A program made the translations under genes and the position numbers. Positions 24,856 to 34,203 of a stretch of 46,449 bases of DNA are shown here, piece after piece; the first letter of the stretch is position 1; each line of letters begins with the position of its first letter. Source of the DNA: Absicoccus intestinalis (GTDB lineage: Bacteria > Bacillota_I > Bacilli_A > Erysipelotrichales > Erysipelotrichaceae); the NCBI RefSeq assembly GCF_033971885.1, contig NZ_JALBUS010000016.1, forward strand, positions 1-46,449, read 5' to 3'. The notes below the pieces were generated by a model. That model did no database searches, was not told where the DNA came from, and saw nothing but the letters and a program-made list of their open reading frames with translations.

Positions 24856-24885
24856 TTGATTCTATAAGGAAATCTGTACCATAAT
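24856..24885 (+). promoter_or_regulatory. Promoter of the femX-like gene
   Basis: TTGATT (24856-24861), an 18-base spacer and CATAAT (24880-24885), followed by GAAAGAAGGA before the ATG at 24914. It fires away from oriC on the plus strand. Confidence 0.5.
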
Positions 24886-24913
24886 AGAGCGTACGACAGA
24901 AAGAAGGATTTGT

Positions 24914-26143
24914 ATGGCATATCAATTCGAAACAAACATCCCCCAAGATGCATACGATACATTTGTGAAAAAACACCCATTATGTAATTTGTTACAGAGT
25001 TATGATTGGGCAAAAGTAAAAAATAATTGGGACCATATATATACAGGTGTCTATGATCATCAAGAATTAGTGGCAGCCGGTTTGGTCTTGATCAAAAATT
25101 TACCACTACATATGACAATGTTCTATATTCCACGTGGACCGATCTTAGATTATGAGAATGAACGATTAGTAGGATATTATTTTCAAGAGTTAAAACGCAT
25201 TGCGAAAAAACGTCATTGTTTATTTATCAAGTTTGATCCGACTTTGCACGTAAATGATTATGCATCCAAAGACTACAATGAAAATCGTTATGAATCGACC
25301 CAAAAATATTTGGATACGATGAAAAAAATCGGTGCAGTCCATCATGGATTTACGATGAATATTGCCGATACGGTCCAACCACGTTTTCAATCTAATGTGT
25401 ATGATACCGAAGGGTGGGAAGAAAACTTACCAAAACATACCAAACGATTGATCAAAGATGCCAATCGTCGCCATGTTGAGATTGTTACGGGTGGTATCGA
25501 ATTGGTAGATGAATTTAGTCGTTTGGTCGAAATGACGGAAGAAAGAAAACGTGTTGCATTGAGAAATAAAGAATATTTTGAAAAGTTATTGAAAACCTAT
25601 CCAGATGGAGGGGTCATTTTCTTGGCAAAATGCAATGTTCATCGCTTGGCACAAGAAGCCAAAGAAAAGAAAGCTTCTTTACAAAACGAATTGGATAATT
25701 TACCAGAAAATATGAAGAAGAAACGTCGTCGTTTGGAAGATCAATTGCGTTCAAATGATAAAGATCTCAAAGAATTCAATGAAGTTATTGAAGAATTTGG
25801 TGATGAAGACAAAGAAATTGCGATTGCAGGTATCTTAAGTATTCAATATGGACCTACTTGTGAAATGTTGTATGCAGGCATGGATCAGCGATTTAAAAAA
25901 TTTATGCCACAATATAAAGAATATGTGGAAAACTTCCGTTGGGCATTTGAAAGAGGTTGTAAATGGTCCAATATGGGTGGTGTAGAAGGTTCATTGGATG
26001 ATGGCCTAACAAAATTTAAAGATAATTTTAATCCCATCATCAATGAATTCATTGGTGAATTTGATTTGCCTGTAAACAAACCACTATTCAAATTGAGTGA
26101 AAAAGCATATACAATCGCGAAATCTCGAGTTAAAGAGCAATAA
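24914..26143 (+). CDS. FemABX-family aminoacyltransferase (peptidoglycan cross-bridge)
   Basis: FemX/FemA/MurM-type enzymes move amino acids from aminoacyl-tRNA onto the lysine side chain of peptidoglycan precursors, building the interpeptide bridge. 409 residues with two GNAT-like halves: SYDWAKVKNNW and YIPRGPILDYENE in the first, NMGGVEGSLDDGLTKFKDNFNP in the second (the family's typical C-terminal signature). A charged helical insertion (about 245-300) corresponds to the tRNA-interacting coiled-coil arm of FemA. GAAAGAAGGA precedes the ATG. It is the first gene rightward of oriC, an unusual place. Which residue it adds, and at which bridge position, cannot be told. Confidence 0.88.
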   Translation: MAYQFETNIPQDAYDTFVKKHPLCNLLQSYDWAKVKNNWDHIYTGVYDHQELVAAGLVLIKNLPLHMTMFYIPRGPILDYENERLVGYYFQELKRIAKKRHCLFIKFDPTLHVNDYASKDYNENRYESTQKYLDTMKKIGAVHHGFTMNIADTVQPRFQSNVYDTEGWEENLPKHTKRLIKDANRRHVEIVTGGIELVDEFSRLVEMTEERKRVALRNKEYFEKLLKTYPDGGVIFLAKCNVHRLAQEAKEKKASLQNELDNLPENMKKKRRRLEDQLRSNDKDLKEFNEVIEEFGDEDKEIAIAGILSIQYGPTCEMLYAGMDQRFKKFMPQYKEYVENFRWAFERGCKWSNMGGVEGSLDDGLTKFKDNFNPIINEFIGEFDLPVNKPLFKLSEKAYTIAKSRVKEQ

Positions 26144-26147
26144 TTCA

Positions 26148-26177
26148 TTGACTTTGGAAATAAATTATGATTATAAT
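26148..26177 (+). promoter_or_regulatory. Promoter of rpmH-rnpA
   Basis: TTGACT (26148-26153), 18-base spacer, TATAAT (26172-26177), then a leader of about 50 bases with GAGGGGTG before rpmH. Confidence 0.75.
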
Positions 26178-26233
26178 GTAATGCAATCTTATTGGAAGAA
26201 ACAAAAGTGAATATAGACTGAGGGGTGTGAAAT

Positions 26234-26368
26234 ATGAAGAGAACATATCAGCCAAGTAAGAAGAAACATCAAAGAACGCATGGTTTCCGTGCAAGAATGG
26301 CAACCAAAGGTGGTCGTAAAGTTCTTTCTAGCCGAAGAGCAAAAGGTAGAAAGGTATTATCCGCATAG
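26234..26368 (+). CDS. rpmH: 50S ribosomal protein L34
   Basis: A 44-residue, highly basic protein starting MKRTYQPSKKKHQRTHGF and ending GRKVLSA, the classic L34 sequence. It sits on the large ribosomal subunit. GAGGGG lies before the ATG. As in most bacteria it directly precedes rnpA near the origin. Confidence 0.98.
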   Translation: MKRTYQPSKKKHQRTHGFRARMATKGGRKVLSSRRAKGRKVLSA

Positions 26369-26370
26369 AA

Positions 26371-26396
26371 ATCACCAACACTGGTGATTTTTTTGT
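26371..26396 (+). terminator. Terminator/attenuator between rpmH and rnpA
   Basis: ATCACCA (26371-26377), loop ACAC, TGGTGAT (26382-26388), then seven Ts. As no promoter is obvious before rnpA, it probably attenuates, giving more L34 than RnpA transcript. Confidence 0.8.
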
Positions 26397-26413
26397 CTGG
26401 ATAGGAGATACAA

Positions 26414-26755
26414 GTGAAAAAAGCTTATCGTGTTTGTAAAAGTTATGAATTCACATCAATTATCCAGCACCGATCGTTTGTGCTATCTTCCTCGTTTGTA
26501 TGCTACTACATGCCTAGAAAAGAATCGCATGCTCGTGTGGGTATTTCGGTTGGTAAAAAATTGGGAAATGCAGTAGAGCGCAATAAAGTGAAACGCCAAG
26601 TGCGTAGTATGGTGGATGATATCTATGATTTTAATGAAACATTTGATACAATCATCATAGTGCGTCCTCGTTATCATCAAAAGAGTTATCAGGAAAACTG
26701 GAAGCAGTTAAAGCAAGATAAAGAGCGATTGGAGAAGAGGAAGGATAAGAGGTAG
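26414..26755 (+). CDS. rnpA: Ribonuclease P protein component
   Basis: RnpA binds the RNase P RNA and tRNA 5' leaders for maturation. The RNR motif is present in NAVERNKVKRQVRSM (about 53-67), with the aromatic-rich start KKAYRVCKSYEF. 113 residues. The start codon is GTG (26414-26416) with AGGAGAT upstream. It overlaps no neighbour; yidC begins four bases after its stop. Confidence 0.95.
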   Translation: MKKAYRVCKSYEFTSIIQHRSFVLSSSFVCYYMPRKESHARVGISVGKKLGNAVERNKVKRQVRSMVDDIYDFNETFDTIIIVRPRYHQKSYQENWKQLKQDKERLEKRKDKR

Positions 26756-26759
26756 AAAT

Positions 26760-27761
26760 ATGAGTGATTTCTTACGTAGAAAATCGAAAATTCTATTCAT
26801 TTGTTTTTTCGTCCTATTAACATGTACGGCTTGTTCAACACCACGTGGTAAAGATGGAAAAGTAAAAGTAGATCAGATCATTTCCAGTGAAACGATTCAA
26901 GTCAAACGCAAAGATGTAAGTATTGAAAGTGTTTCGGATCCAAAATTGAAGAAGCAATACCAAAAGCTCGATGCGAATGATACGATCACAATTAAGCCAA
27001 CGACATTCTCACAAGCTTTTTCAACTGGATGGTTTGATGGCTTGATCGTTTGGCCATTGGCTATGTTGATCAATAAGATCTCATCTGCTACCGATGCTGG
27101 TATTGGTATCATCATTACGACTTTGTTGGTGCAAATGATCGTATTCGCATTGACAGGCAAATCGCAAATGTCGAGTCAGCGAATGCAGGAAATTCAACCA
27201 GAAATCAACAAGATCCAAAGTAAATATCGAGGCAAGACCGATCAAGAATCACAAATGAAGATGTATCAAGAAACGCAAGCGCTGTATGCGAAATATGATA
27301 TTCATCCATTTGGATCCATGCTGGTCATGTTCTTACAATTGCCAATCATGATGGGAATGTATTATGCAACTATGCGTGCCTATGAAGTGTTAGTTGGAAG
27401 TGCATTTGGTATGCGCTTGGCTACTACACCGATGTATGCAATCCAACATCTTATGATAGGTGGCATTATTGTTTACATCTTGATGGTTGTTTCTCAATTG
27501 GTATCGACGATGTTGCCACAATGGTTGAAAAAATGGCAAGATAAGAAAGACAATGTCAAAAAACATAGTTATCGTGAATCCGAACAACAAAAAGATCCAA
27601 TGAATATGAATTTGTATATGTACATGATGGTCATCATTTTTGCGTTCATGTATTTGAATTGGCCATTAGCTATGTCCTACTACTGGATGATTTGTTCGAT
27701 TATACGTATTGTCCAACAATATGTGATGCATCGAGTGATGCATCGAGCAGAAGCAAAGTAG
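26760..27761 (+). CDS. yidC: Membrane protein insertase YidC/OxaI (SpoIIIJ type), lipoprotein
   Basis: YidC inserts membrane proteins with or without Sec. A signal peptide with a lipobox-like TAC at about residues 24-26 (LLTCTACSTP) suggests a lipid-anchored N-terminus, as in Gram-positive YidC1. The OxaI core follows from about residue 85 with five membrane segments, including GIGIIITTLLVQMIVF, the SSQRMQEIQPEINKIQ loop and a C-terminal hydrophobic hairpin. 333 residues lacks the large periplasmic domain of Gram-negative YidC, as expected. AAGAGG precedes the ATG. Neighbours rnpA and khpB match the standard order. Confidence 0.93.
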   Translation: MSDFLRRKSKILFICFFVLLTCTACSTPRGKDGKVKVDQIISSETIQVKRKDVSIESVSDPKLKKQYQKLDANDTITIKPTTFSQAFSTGWFDGLIVWPLAMLINKISSATDAGIGIIITTLLVQMIVFALTGKSQMSSQRMQEIQPEINKIQSKYRGKTDQESQMKMYQETQALYAKYDIHPFGSMLVMFLQLPIMMGMYYATMRAYEVLVGSAFGMRLATTPMYAIQHLMIGGIIVYILMVVSQLVSTMLPQWLKKWQDKKDNVKKHSYRESEQQKDPMNMNLYMYMMVIIFAFMYLNWPLAMSYYWMICSIIRIVQQYVMHRVMHRAEAK

Positions 27762-27773
27762 GGGGAAGAAACG

Positions 27774-28400
27774 ATGGCATTTGAAAAATATACAGGTAAA
27801 ACATTGGAAGAAGCCTTGAGTGAAGCCGCTAAAGCCAAAAATGTAACTGTGGATGAGCTTCATTATACCGTAACGGAGGAAAAAGCTGGTTTTTTAGGAT
27901 TGGGTAAACAAGTTGAAGTGGAAGTGTATACTGAAAAAGATGTGGAACAATTTATCCATGACTATATTCAATCGTATTTCGATAATGCACAATTGGATGG
28001 AGAAGTAACCATTTCAAATGATGATGGCTTCTATCATATCAACGTTAATACGTCAAATAATGCGATCTTGATTGGTAAAGCGGGTCGTTCTTTACAAGCT
28101 TTTAATCGTTTGGTCAAAATGGCTGCCAGTGCTGAATTTAAAAAGAAAGTTGGCTTATTGATCGATGTGAATGGGTATAAACAAGAACGCTATGAAAAGC
28201 TATGTCGCATGGCTGTGCGTGTTGCCAAAGATGTTCGTCGTACAAAAATTGATGCTTCACTAGATCCAATGAGTGCGGATGAAAGAAAAGCAGTTCATAA
28301 TGCTTTGGCGAATATGAAAGATATTTCAACGCATTCCGAAGGAGAAGGCGATCAACGCCATATCAATATTTTATTTACACCAGGAAAAGAAACCGAATAA
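27774..28400 (+). CDS. khpB: RNA-binding protein KhpB (Jag/EloR)
   Basis: KhpB (also Jag, EloR) forms a heterodimer with KhpA and influences cell elongation and mRNA. The three parts are visible: Jag N-terminal domain (1-55, EKYTGKTLEEAL and KAGFLGLG), a KH domain with the GxxG loop IGKAGRSLQAFNRL (about 104-117), and a C-terminal R3H domain with DERKAVHNAL. 208 residues. GGGGGAAG lies before the ATG, 12 bases after yidC. Here the next genes are not mnmE/mnmG, unlike Bacillus. Confidence 0.93.
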   Translation: MAFEKYTGKTLEEALSEAAKAKNVTVDELHYTVTEEKAGFLGLGKQVEVEVYTEKDVEQFIHDYIQSYFDNAQLDGEVTISNDDGFYHINVNTSNNAILIGKAGRSLQAFNRLVKMAASAEFKKKVGLLIDVNGYKQERYEKLCRMAVRVAKDVRRTKIDASLDPMSADERKAVHNALANMKDISTHSEGEGDQRHINILFTPGKETE

Positions 28401-28426
28401 ATAACGAGTATGTACTCGTTATTTTT
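28400..28426 (+). terminator. Hairpin terminator between khpB and pth
   Basis: AATAACGAGTA (28400-28410) pairs with TACTCGTTATT (28413-28423), followed by TTTC. The stem starts at the khpB stop codon. Only 14 bases then remain before pth, so it may be partial. Confidence 0.7.
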
Positions 28427-28440
28427 CTTTAGGAGTCAAT

Positions 28441-29001
28441 ATGAAAATTATTATTGGATTGGGAAATCCCGGAAAAAAATATGAAAATACTCGTCACAAT
28501 GCGGGTTTTATGGTCATGGATGCTTTAGCGGATTTATGTGATCTTTCTTTTGATCAAGAGAAGTTCTCATCTTCTTTTGCCAAAGGCAAAGTTCATGGGG
28601 AAGATGTGATCTTGATGAAACCCACGACTTATATGAATAATAGTGGCCTTGCTCTTCGTCAAGTATTAGATTTCTATAAAGAAAGCAGTGAAGACGTATT
28701 GATCATTTATGATGATATTGATTTACCCGTAGGTAAGATTCGTTTGCGTCAAAAAGGAAGTGCGGGTGGTCATAATGGCATAAAATCCATCATTCAGGCG
28801 ATGGGTACAAGCACCTTTGATCGGATTCGTGTAGGTACATCGCGCGATCCACAAATTCCCATCATTCAATGGGTCTTGACCAATTTCAAACAAGAAGAAA
28901 AAGAAGATCTGAATCAGTCTATCGATGCAGCGGCTCATGCTGCTTATCATGCGATCGCGCATCCATTTAGTCAGACCATGAATCAATACAATCAGAAATA
29001 G
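28441..29001 (+). CDS. pth: Peptidyl-tRNA hydrolase
   Basis: Pth releases tRNA from drop-off peptidyl-tRNA. The signature GLGNPGKKYENTRHNAGF (residues 6-23) includes the catalytic His, with a conserved MKPTTYMNNSG near 60 and YDDIDLPVGKIRLR near 90. 186 residues. TAGGAG before the ATG. In Bacillus pth and mfd are also close together, but farther from the origin. Confidence 0.96.
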   Translation: MKIIIGLGNPGKKYENTRHNAGFMVMDALADLCDLSFDQEKFSSSFAKGKVHGEDVILMKPTTYMNNSGLALRQVLDFYKESSEDVLIIYDDIDLPVGKIRLRQKGSAGGHNGIKSIIQAMGTSTFDRIRVGTSRDPQIPIIQWVLTNFKQEEKEDLNQSIDAAAHAAYHAIAHPFSQTMNQYNQK

Positions 29002-29010
29002 GTGATATTT

Positions 29011-32000
29011 TTGAATACAAAAATAAAAGAACAATTAGCGAATAATGTGGTTGTTGAAGAAATCCTAAAGGAAGGCAATCATGTGGGAAATTTATATCCC
29101 ATGGAAGAAGCTTTGGTGGAAGTTTCTGCTTTTCTACAAGATCATAAAACCCGCATTATCGTAAAAAAGAATCGTTTTGAAGCGCAGCAACTCTTTTCTC
29201 GGATCGATCCACTCACAAAAGATGTGCTGCTTTTTGTGATGGAAGAAAGCCTACGTGTATCGGCCATTGCTTCTTCCCCCGAAGATACGCAAGCATTTGT
29301 ATCATCTTTGACAACGTTGGTATTCGATCCAAAACCGCGATTGATCATATGCAATGTAGCGGCTTTTCTACGTTTTTTACCCGATGTGCAACGATTTCGC
29401 TCCAGCTGTCAGAACATAAAACCCGATATGGAATTCGACATGGATCAATTAAAAGAAACATTGATCAAAGCTGGATATAGTCGTGTCAACTATGTCGATC
29501 GTCCATGTACCTTTGCCTATCGTGGAGGAATCATTGATATTTTTCCATTACCCTATGAATATCCTGTACGAATTGAATTTTTTGATAACGTGGTAGAATC
29601 TATTCGTTTTTTTGACCAATCCAGTCAACGAACGATCAAGACCATCGATCAAGTTGAAATCACACCAGCCAGTTATTTGTTGTTTAGTGATGCTCAAATT
29701 TTAGAAATCAAAGAAAAAGTTAAACAGAAATTGAATGTGGAAAAGAAACGATTGAGTGATGAAGATCGGGAAGAATTAGAAAATCATATTGAAGAAGACA
29801 TGTATGCGTTGGAATCGTATGATACCGATGATCATTTGTATTGGTATTACAGCTATGTACAAACGGCTTCTATGCTTGATTATGTTTCGGGTACCGTCAT
29901 TGTTTCTTCCATTGAAGAAGTGGAAAGAGCCATCAAAGATATCCAAACCGATACCATTGCTTTTATGCAAGAAATGGTACAAGAAAATCGTTGTTTGCCT
30001 CAATATCAAATGTTTCATACTTGGAAAGATGATCGGTATGTTCATTTTCATGAATTTTTAGATTATAAAGAACCGATGACATCCAATATCTTTCCCATTG
30101 AAAAAGCCAGTCAACCACTTCCTGTCATTCTTGAAAATATATCGGCTTCGCATATTTATTTTGCACTTGAAAAAGAAAATATCATCAAAGTACGATCCGC
30201 ATTGGCCAGTTCTTCTTTGTCTTATGAATTTGTGGATCCTGAATTTTATGAAGGATTTCAATATCAAGATCTTGTGGTTTATACCGAAAAAGAATTATTC
30301 ATCCAGCCGATACAACATCGACGATATAAAAAGACGTTTAAAGATGGACAGATCCTTGATTCGGTCATGGAACTACAAAAAGGGGACTATGTGGTCCATG
30401 AACAATATGGCATTGGTCAATATTTGGGGATTGAAACCAAGAATGTTCGTGGCCAGAATATTGATTATTTACATATCGTCTATGCAGGCAATGATGATTT
30501 ATATGTACCTTTGTCACAATTTCAATTGGTACGAAAATATGTATCCAAAGAAGGTGTGGGCATTCACTTGAGTAAATTGGGTAGTGACAAATGGAATAAG
30601 ACCAAAGAAAAAGTCAATGAACGTGTCCAAGCCATTGCCAAACAATTGGTCACATTATATGCTGCTCGTAATGAAAACATTGGCTTTGCTTTTTCAGCGG
30701 ATGATGCTCTACAAAAAGAGTTTGAAGATCATTTTCCGTATGAGGCGACACCCGATCAGCTACAAGCGACGGCTGAAATTAAAGCCGAAATGGAAAAATC
30801 AAGACCCATGGATCATTTACTATGTGGCGATGTGGGATTTGGTAAGACGGAAGTAGCGATGCGATGTGCATTTAAAGCGATTTGTGATGGGAAACAAGTT
30901 GCCTTTTTATGTCCAACGACCATTCTTTCGATGCAACATTACCAAACGGTTTCCGAACGATTTGCGTATACAGGCGCAAATGTGGCCTTGGTCAATCGCT
31001 TTGTTTCGGATAAAGAAGTGAATCAAATTAAAAAGGATCTAGAAGCTGGAACCATTGATATCGTGATTGGTACGCATCGTTTATTGAATAAAACATTTCA
31101 ATATAAAGATCTTGGTTTGTTGATCATTGATGAAGAACAGCGATTTGGTGTGGTACATAAAGAAAAAATCAAAGAAATGAAACAAAGCATCGATGTTTTA
31201 TCCTTAAGTGCAACACCCATTCCTCGAACTTTACAAATGTCATTGATTGGTGTGCGGACCATATCACAATTGAATACACCACCAGCGCAAAGACACCCTA
31301 TCCAAACCTATGTGATTGAAAAAAGAGGAAGCATCATCAAAGAAATCATTCAACGCGAATTGGCTCGAAATGGACAAGTTTTCTATCTCTACAACAATAT
31401 TTCCAATATCTATGGTGTGGCTGAAAACTTGCGAATCTTATTTCCTGATCATCATATTGCGGTGGCTCATGGCCGGATGAGTCGTGAAGAAATTGAACAA
31501 ACCATGCTTGAATTTGAACAACGAAAATATGATATTTTAGTGTGTACGACGATCATTGAAACCGGATTGGATATTGCGAATGCGAATACCATGATCATTG
31601 AAGAGGCTGATCATTTTGGCTTGTCACAACTTTATCAAATTCGTGGTCGTGTGGGACGTCGTGATCAAATAGCCTATTGTTACTTAATGGTACAACCGCA
31701 TAAAAAATTGACGGAAGAAGCCACGAAACGATTAAAATCAATCAAAGAATTTACACAATTGGGTTCGGGCTATAAGATTGCGATGCGCGATTTGACCATT
31801 CGCGGGGCCGGTGATTTATTAGGCCCTCAACAAGCAGGTTTTATTGATCAAGTGGGTTTGGATCTCTATTTGGATATGTTGTCCAATGCCATTAAAGAAC
31901 AAAAAGGTGAAATGGTTGAAAAAAAGCCAGAAAAGATTGCGAATATTCAAATGAATGGATATATTCCTAAACAGTTTACCGATAATGATGGAGATAAATT

Positions 32001-32388
32001 ATCTTTGTATCAGGAAATTAAAAAAGTAAAAACGTTAGCGGATCTAGAAGCCTTTGAAAAGAAGGTCAATGATCTTTATGGTCGTATTCCTAAATCGGTA
32101 CAAAAATTATTTGAACGACGAAAAATTGATATGTTTGTGAATGAGCCAGGTGTGGATACATTGGTGGAAAAAGATCGATTTATGCTTCTGACCATGACAA
32201 AAGATTGGTCAGATCATTGTAATGGTGTAAAATTGTTTGAAGCGATGACTACGTTAAATCGCAAAGTTCAATTGCACTATCAAAATGGTAAGATTGAGAT
32301 ACAAATTCCAAAATTGAGGAATCCATATGAATTGCTTATGAAAATCATACAAGAACTACAAACAAATGGAGAAATATATGAGGCTTGA
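29011..32388 (+). CDS. mfd: Transcription-repair coupling factor Mfd
   Basis: Mfd pushes stalled RNA polymerase off DNA lesions and recruits UvrA. Order: N-terminal UvrB-like region, the RNA polymerase-interaction domain around KGDYVVHEQYGIGQYLGI, then the RecG-like translocase with Walker A CGDVGFGKTEVAMR, DEEQRFGV, and the QIRGRVGRRDQ motif, and a C-terminal D7-like domain. A GTG at 29002 is in frame but is part of the ribosome binding site; AGGTG (29000-29004) lies six bases before TTG (29011-29013), so I start there (1125 residues). It directly follows pth and overlaps rqcP by 11 bases. Confidence 0.94.
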   Translation: MNTKIKEQLANNVVVEEILKEGNHVGNLYPMEEALVEVSAFLQDHKTRIIVKKNRFEAQQLFSRIDPLTKDVLLFVMEESLRVSAIASSPEDTQAFVSSLTTLVFDPKPRLIICNVAAFLRFLPDVQRFRSSCQNIKPDMEFDMDQLKETLIKAGYSRVNYVDRPCTFAYRGGIIDIFPLPYEYPVRIEFFDNVVESIRFFDQSSQRTIKTIDQVEITPASYLLFSDAQILEIKEKVKQKLNVEKKRLSDEDREELENHIEEDMYALESYDTDDHLYWYYSYVQTASMLDYVSGTVIVSSIEEVERAIKDIQTDTIAFMQEMVQENRCLPQYQMFHTWKDDRYVHFHEFLDYKEPMTSNIFPIEKASQPLPVILENISASHIYFALEKENIIKVRSALASSSLSYEFVDPEFYEGFQYQDLVVYTEKELFIQPIQHRRYKKTFKDGQILDSVMELQKGDYVVHEQYGIGQYLGIETKNVRGQNIDYLHIVYAGNDDLYVPLSQFQLVRKYVSKEGVGIHLSKLGSDKWNKTKEKVNERVQAIAKQLVTLYAARNENIGFAFSADDALQKEFEDHFPYEATPDQLQATAEIKAEMEKSRPMDHLLCGDVGFGKTEVAMRCAFKAICDGKQVAFLCPTTILSMQHYQTVSERFAYTGANVALVNRFVSDKEVNQIKKDLEAGTIDIVIGTHRLLNKTFQYKDLGLLIIDEEQRFGVVHKEKIKEMKQSIDVLSLSATPIPRTLQMSLIGVRTISQLNTPPAQRHPIQTYVIEKRGSIIKEIIQRELARNGQVFYLYNNISNIYGVAENLRILFPDHHIAVAHGRMSREEIEQTMLEFEQRKYDILVCTTIIETGLDIANANTMIIEEADHFGLSQLYQIRGRVGRRDQIAYCYLMVQPHKKLTEEATKRLKSIKEFTQLGSGYKIAMRDLTIRGAGDLLGPQQAGFIDQVGLDLYLDMLSNAIKEQKGEMVEKKPEKIANIQMNGYIPKQFTDNDGDKLSLYQEIKKVKTLADLEAFEKKVNDLYGRIPKSVQKLFERRKIDMFVNEPGVDTLVEKDRFMLLTMTKDWSDHCNGVKLFEAMTTLNRKVQLHYQNGKIEIQIPKLRNPYELLMKIIQELQTNGEIYEA

Positions 32389-32635
32389 TAAATATTTAAA
32401 AACCGCAAGAATCTTGAAGCGTCGTGAAGCAGCCAAGGAATTGGCGCTTCAAGGACGAATCCAAGTCAATGGTCGAGTCGCGAAACCATCGACAGAAATT
32501 CAGATTGGTGATGTGATTCGCATTGAATTTGGATATCGGATCTTAGAAATAAAGATCACAGATATCCAGAAACAAGTTTCGAAAAAGAATGCTGCTTTAT
32601 TATTTGAAATCATAAAGGAAGAGAATCGTGATTGA
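32378..32635 (+). CDS. rqcP: S4-domain protein RqcP (YabO/Hsp15-like), ribosome quality control
   Basis: RqcP binds stalled 50S-peptidyl-tRNA complexes and helps RqcH add alanine tails. The S4 domain is near the N-terminus: MRLDKYLKTARILKRREAAK, then GRIQVNGRVAKPSTEIQIGD. I use the ATG at 32378-32380, with GGAG seven bases upstream, giving 85 residues; a start four codons earlier would lose this spacing. It overlaps the mfd end by 11 bases and the next gene by eight, so it is translationally coupled. Hsp15 is the Gram-negative relative. Confidence 0.9.
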   Translation: MRLDKYLKTARILKRREAAKELALQGRIQVNGRVAKPSTEIQIGDVIRIEFGYRILEIKITDIQKQVSKKNAALLFEIIKEENRD

Positions 32636-33023
32636 AGTGGTATGTGGGGCATTGATCCAACAGGGACAGGTATTGATTGCTCGTCGTAATTATGGATCTG
32701 CCAAAGGAATGTATGAATTTCCTGGTGGGAAAGTTGAAAAAGGCGAGGCCAAAACAGCAGCATTGATTCGCGAAATGAAGGAAGAATTGGATATTGATAT
32801 TCAAAAGGTTCAATATTTGGCCGAAAGTGAAGATCAACAAGACTATCCATTTCATTTGACTTGTTTTCTTTGTTTTTCCGATCAAGTTCCCAAAATGATC
32901 GTGCATGATGATTTTATTTGGACAACGCCAGATCATATTTATGATCGTCCATTTTTTAAGAGTGATGTTGGTTTGGTTGAGGCATTAAAGAAGGTGTGGC
33001 CATATGTATCCCAAAACGAGTGA
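32628..33023 (+). CDS. Nudix hydrolase, MutT-like
   Basis: A single-domain Nudix enzyme of 131 residues. The Nudix box runs from GGKVEKGEAKTAALIREM to KEELDI (about 33-56): Gx5Ex7REUxEE is intact, with Asp in place of the usual final Gly. MutT-type members remove oxidised dGTP or other nucleotides; the presence of an N-terminal VCGALIQQGQVLIARR and EFPGGKVEKGE makes MutT-like function plausible, not proven. The start is GTG (32628-32630) preceded by GGAAG. It overlaps rqcP by eight and the HD gene by 20 bases. Confidence 0.85.
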   Translation: MIEVVCGALIQQGQVLIARRNYGSAKGMYEFPGGKVEKGEAKTAALIREMKEELDIDIQKVQYLAESEDQQDYPFHLTCFLCFSDQVPKMIVHDDFIWTTPDHIYDRPFFKSDVGLVEALKKVWPYVSQNE

Positions 33024-34191
33024 AACGAAAGTATTGCGTGATCCGATTCATGGCTATATTCATATTGAATATCAAGTCATATGGGATTGTTTAAATAGTC
33101 GCGAATTTCAGCGTTTACATCGTATTCATCAATTGGGTGGTGTTTTTCAAGTGTATCATACGGCGGAGCATTCGCGTTTTGGTCATAGTCTAGGGGTATA
33201 TGAAATTGTGCGACGTATGGTCAATGAAGTCGAGGATATCAGTCAATCTTTATCCGAATATGAAAAGATCCAGGTGATGTGTGCGGGTTTGCTTCATGAT
33301 TTAGGACATGGACCGTATTCTCATTTTTTTGAATCTTTACAAACGCAAACCCATGAACAGCGAACGTGTCAATTGATATTGGATCCGCAAACGGAAGTGC
33401 ATCAAGCATTGTGTCGCTGTGATCATTTATTACCACAATATGTTGTCGATATATTGATGCATAAACATACAAAGTCAATGATGAATCAAATGATTTCATC
33501 GCAATTGGATGCCGATCGAATGGATTATTTATTGCGTGATGCCTATGAAACCGGTACAAGCTATGGAACATTTGATCTGGAACGTATCTTACGTACCATG
33601 CGCGTAAAAAATGGTGTGTTGTGTATGAAAGAAAGTGGCATGCATAGTGTCGAGGATTATATCATGGCTCGTTATCACATGTATTGGCAAGTCTATTTAC
33701 ATCCAGATGCGAAAAGCTATGAGATCTTGATTCAATTGTTTTTCTCCTATTATTGTCAATCGGATATTCATATTCCAGTATTTGAATGTTTGCGTCATGA
33801 ATTGACCAATGAAGAATTCATTGAAATGGATGAATGTCGGATGATTTATGGCTTTCAAGAAGCCACTCATTGTGAAGACAAGGTATTAAGACAATATGCA
33901 CGAGCGATTTTGGATCGTCATTTATTCGAATGGCAAGATGATCCCACGGAAGCGGAAGAAGGAGCCATCCAGAAAAAAATCAAAGAGGCTGGGTATGATC
34001 CGGCATTGTGGTTTGTAGAAGAAAAGAAAAAAAGAAGTGCGTATTTGCCTTATACGGAAACGGATTCGATCATTTGGATCTGGACCAAACATTATGAATT
34101 AAAGCCTTTATCGACTTGTTCAGAAATTGTAAAGGCATTACTTCGTATGGAAAATACATTGGAAAAACGTATATATTATGTTAAATTGTAG
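33004..34191 (+). CDS. HD-domain phosphohydrolase (YwfO / SAMHD1-like dNTPase family)
   Basis: A metal-dependent HD hydrolase of 395 residues. The N-terminal LRDPIHGYIHIE and the metal motif HTAEHSRFGHSLGVYE ... LLHDLGHGPYSH (residues about 50-110), then DADRMDYLLRDAYETG near 170, are characteristic of the YwfO/SAMHD1 branch, whose members include dNTP triphosphohydrolases. Substrate here is unknown. It overlaps the Nudix gene by 20 bases, so the two nucleotide-related enzymes are co-translated. Confidence 0.85.
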   Translation: MYPKTSETKVLRDPIHGYIHIEYQVIWDCLNSREFQRLHRIHQLGGVFQVYHTAEHSRFGHSLGVYEIVRRMVNEVEDISQSLSEYEKIQVMCAGLLHDLGHGPYSHFFESLQTQTHEQRTCQLILDPQTEVHQALCRCDHLLPQYVVDILMHKHTKSMMNQMISSQLDADRMDYLLRDAYETGTSYGTFDLERILRTMRVKNGVLCMKESGMHSVEDYIMARYHMYWQVYLHPDAKSYEILIQLFFSYYCQSDIHIPVFECLRHELTNEEFIEMDECRMIYGFQEATHCEDKVLRQYARAILDRHLFEWQDDPTEAEEGAIQKKIKEAGYDPALWFVEEKKKRSAYLPYTETDSIIWIWTKHYELKPLSTCSEIVKALLRMENTLEKRIYYVKL

Positions 34192-34203
34192 TATGCATTG
34201 ACT

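Noticed and set aside
24743..25013. Minus-strand open frames across the oriC/femX junction
   Set aside because: They cover DnaA boxes and the femX promoter and start, have odd composition and resemble no family.
30098..30571. 157-codon open frame inside mfd
   Set aside because: It lies fully within the well-conserved mfd coding sequence in another frame, with low-complexity composition and no recognisable domain.
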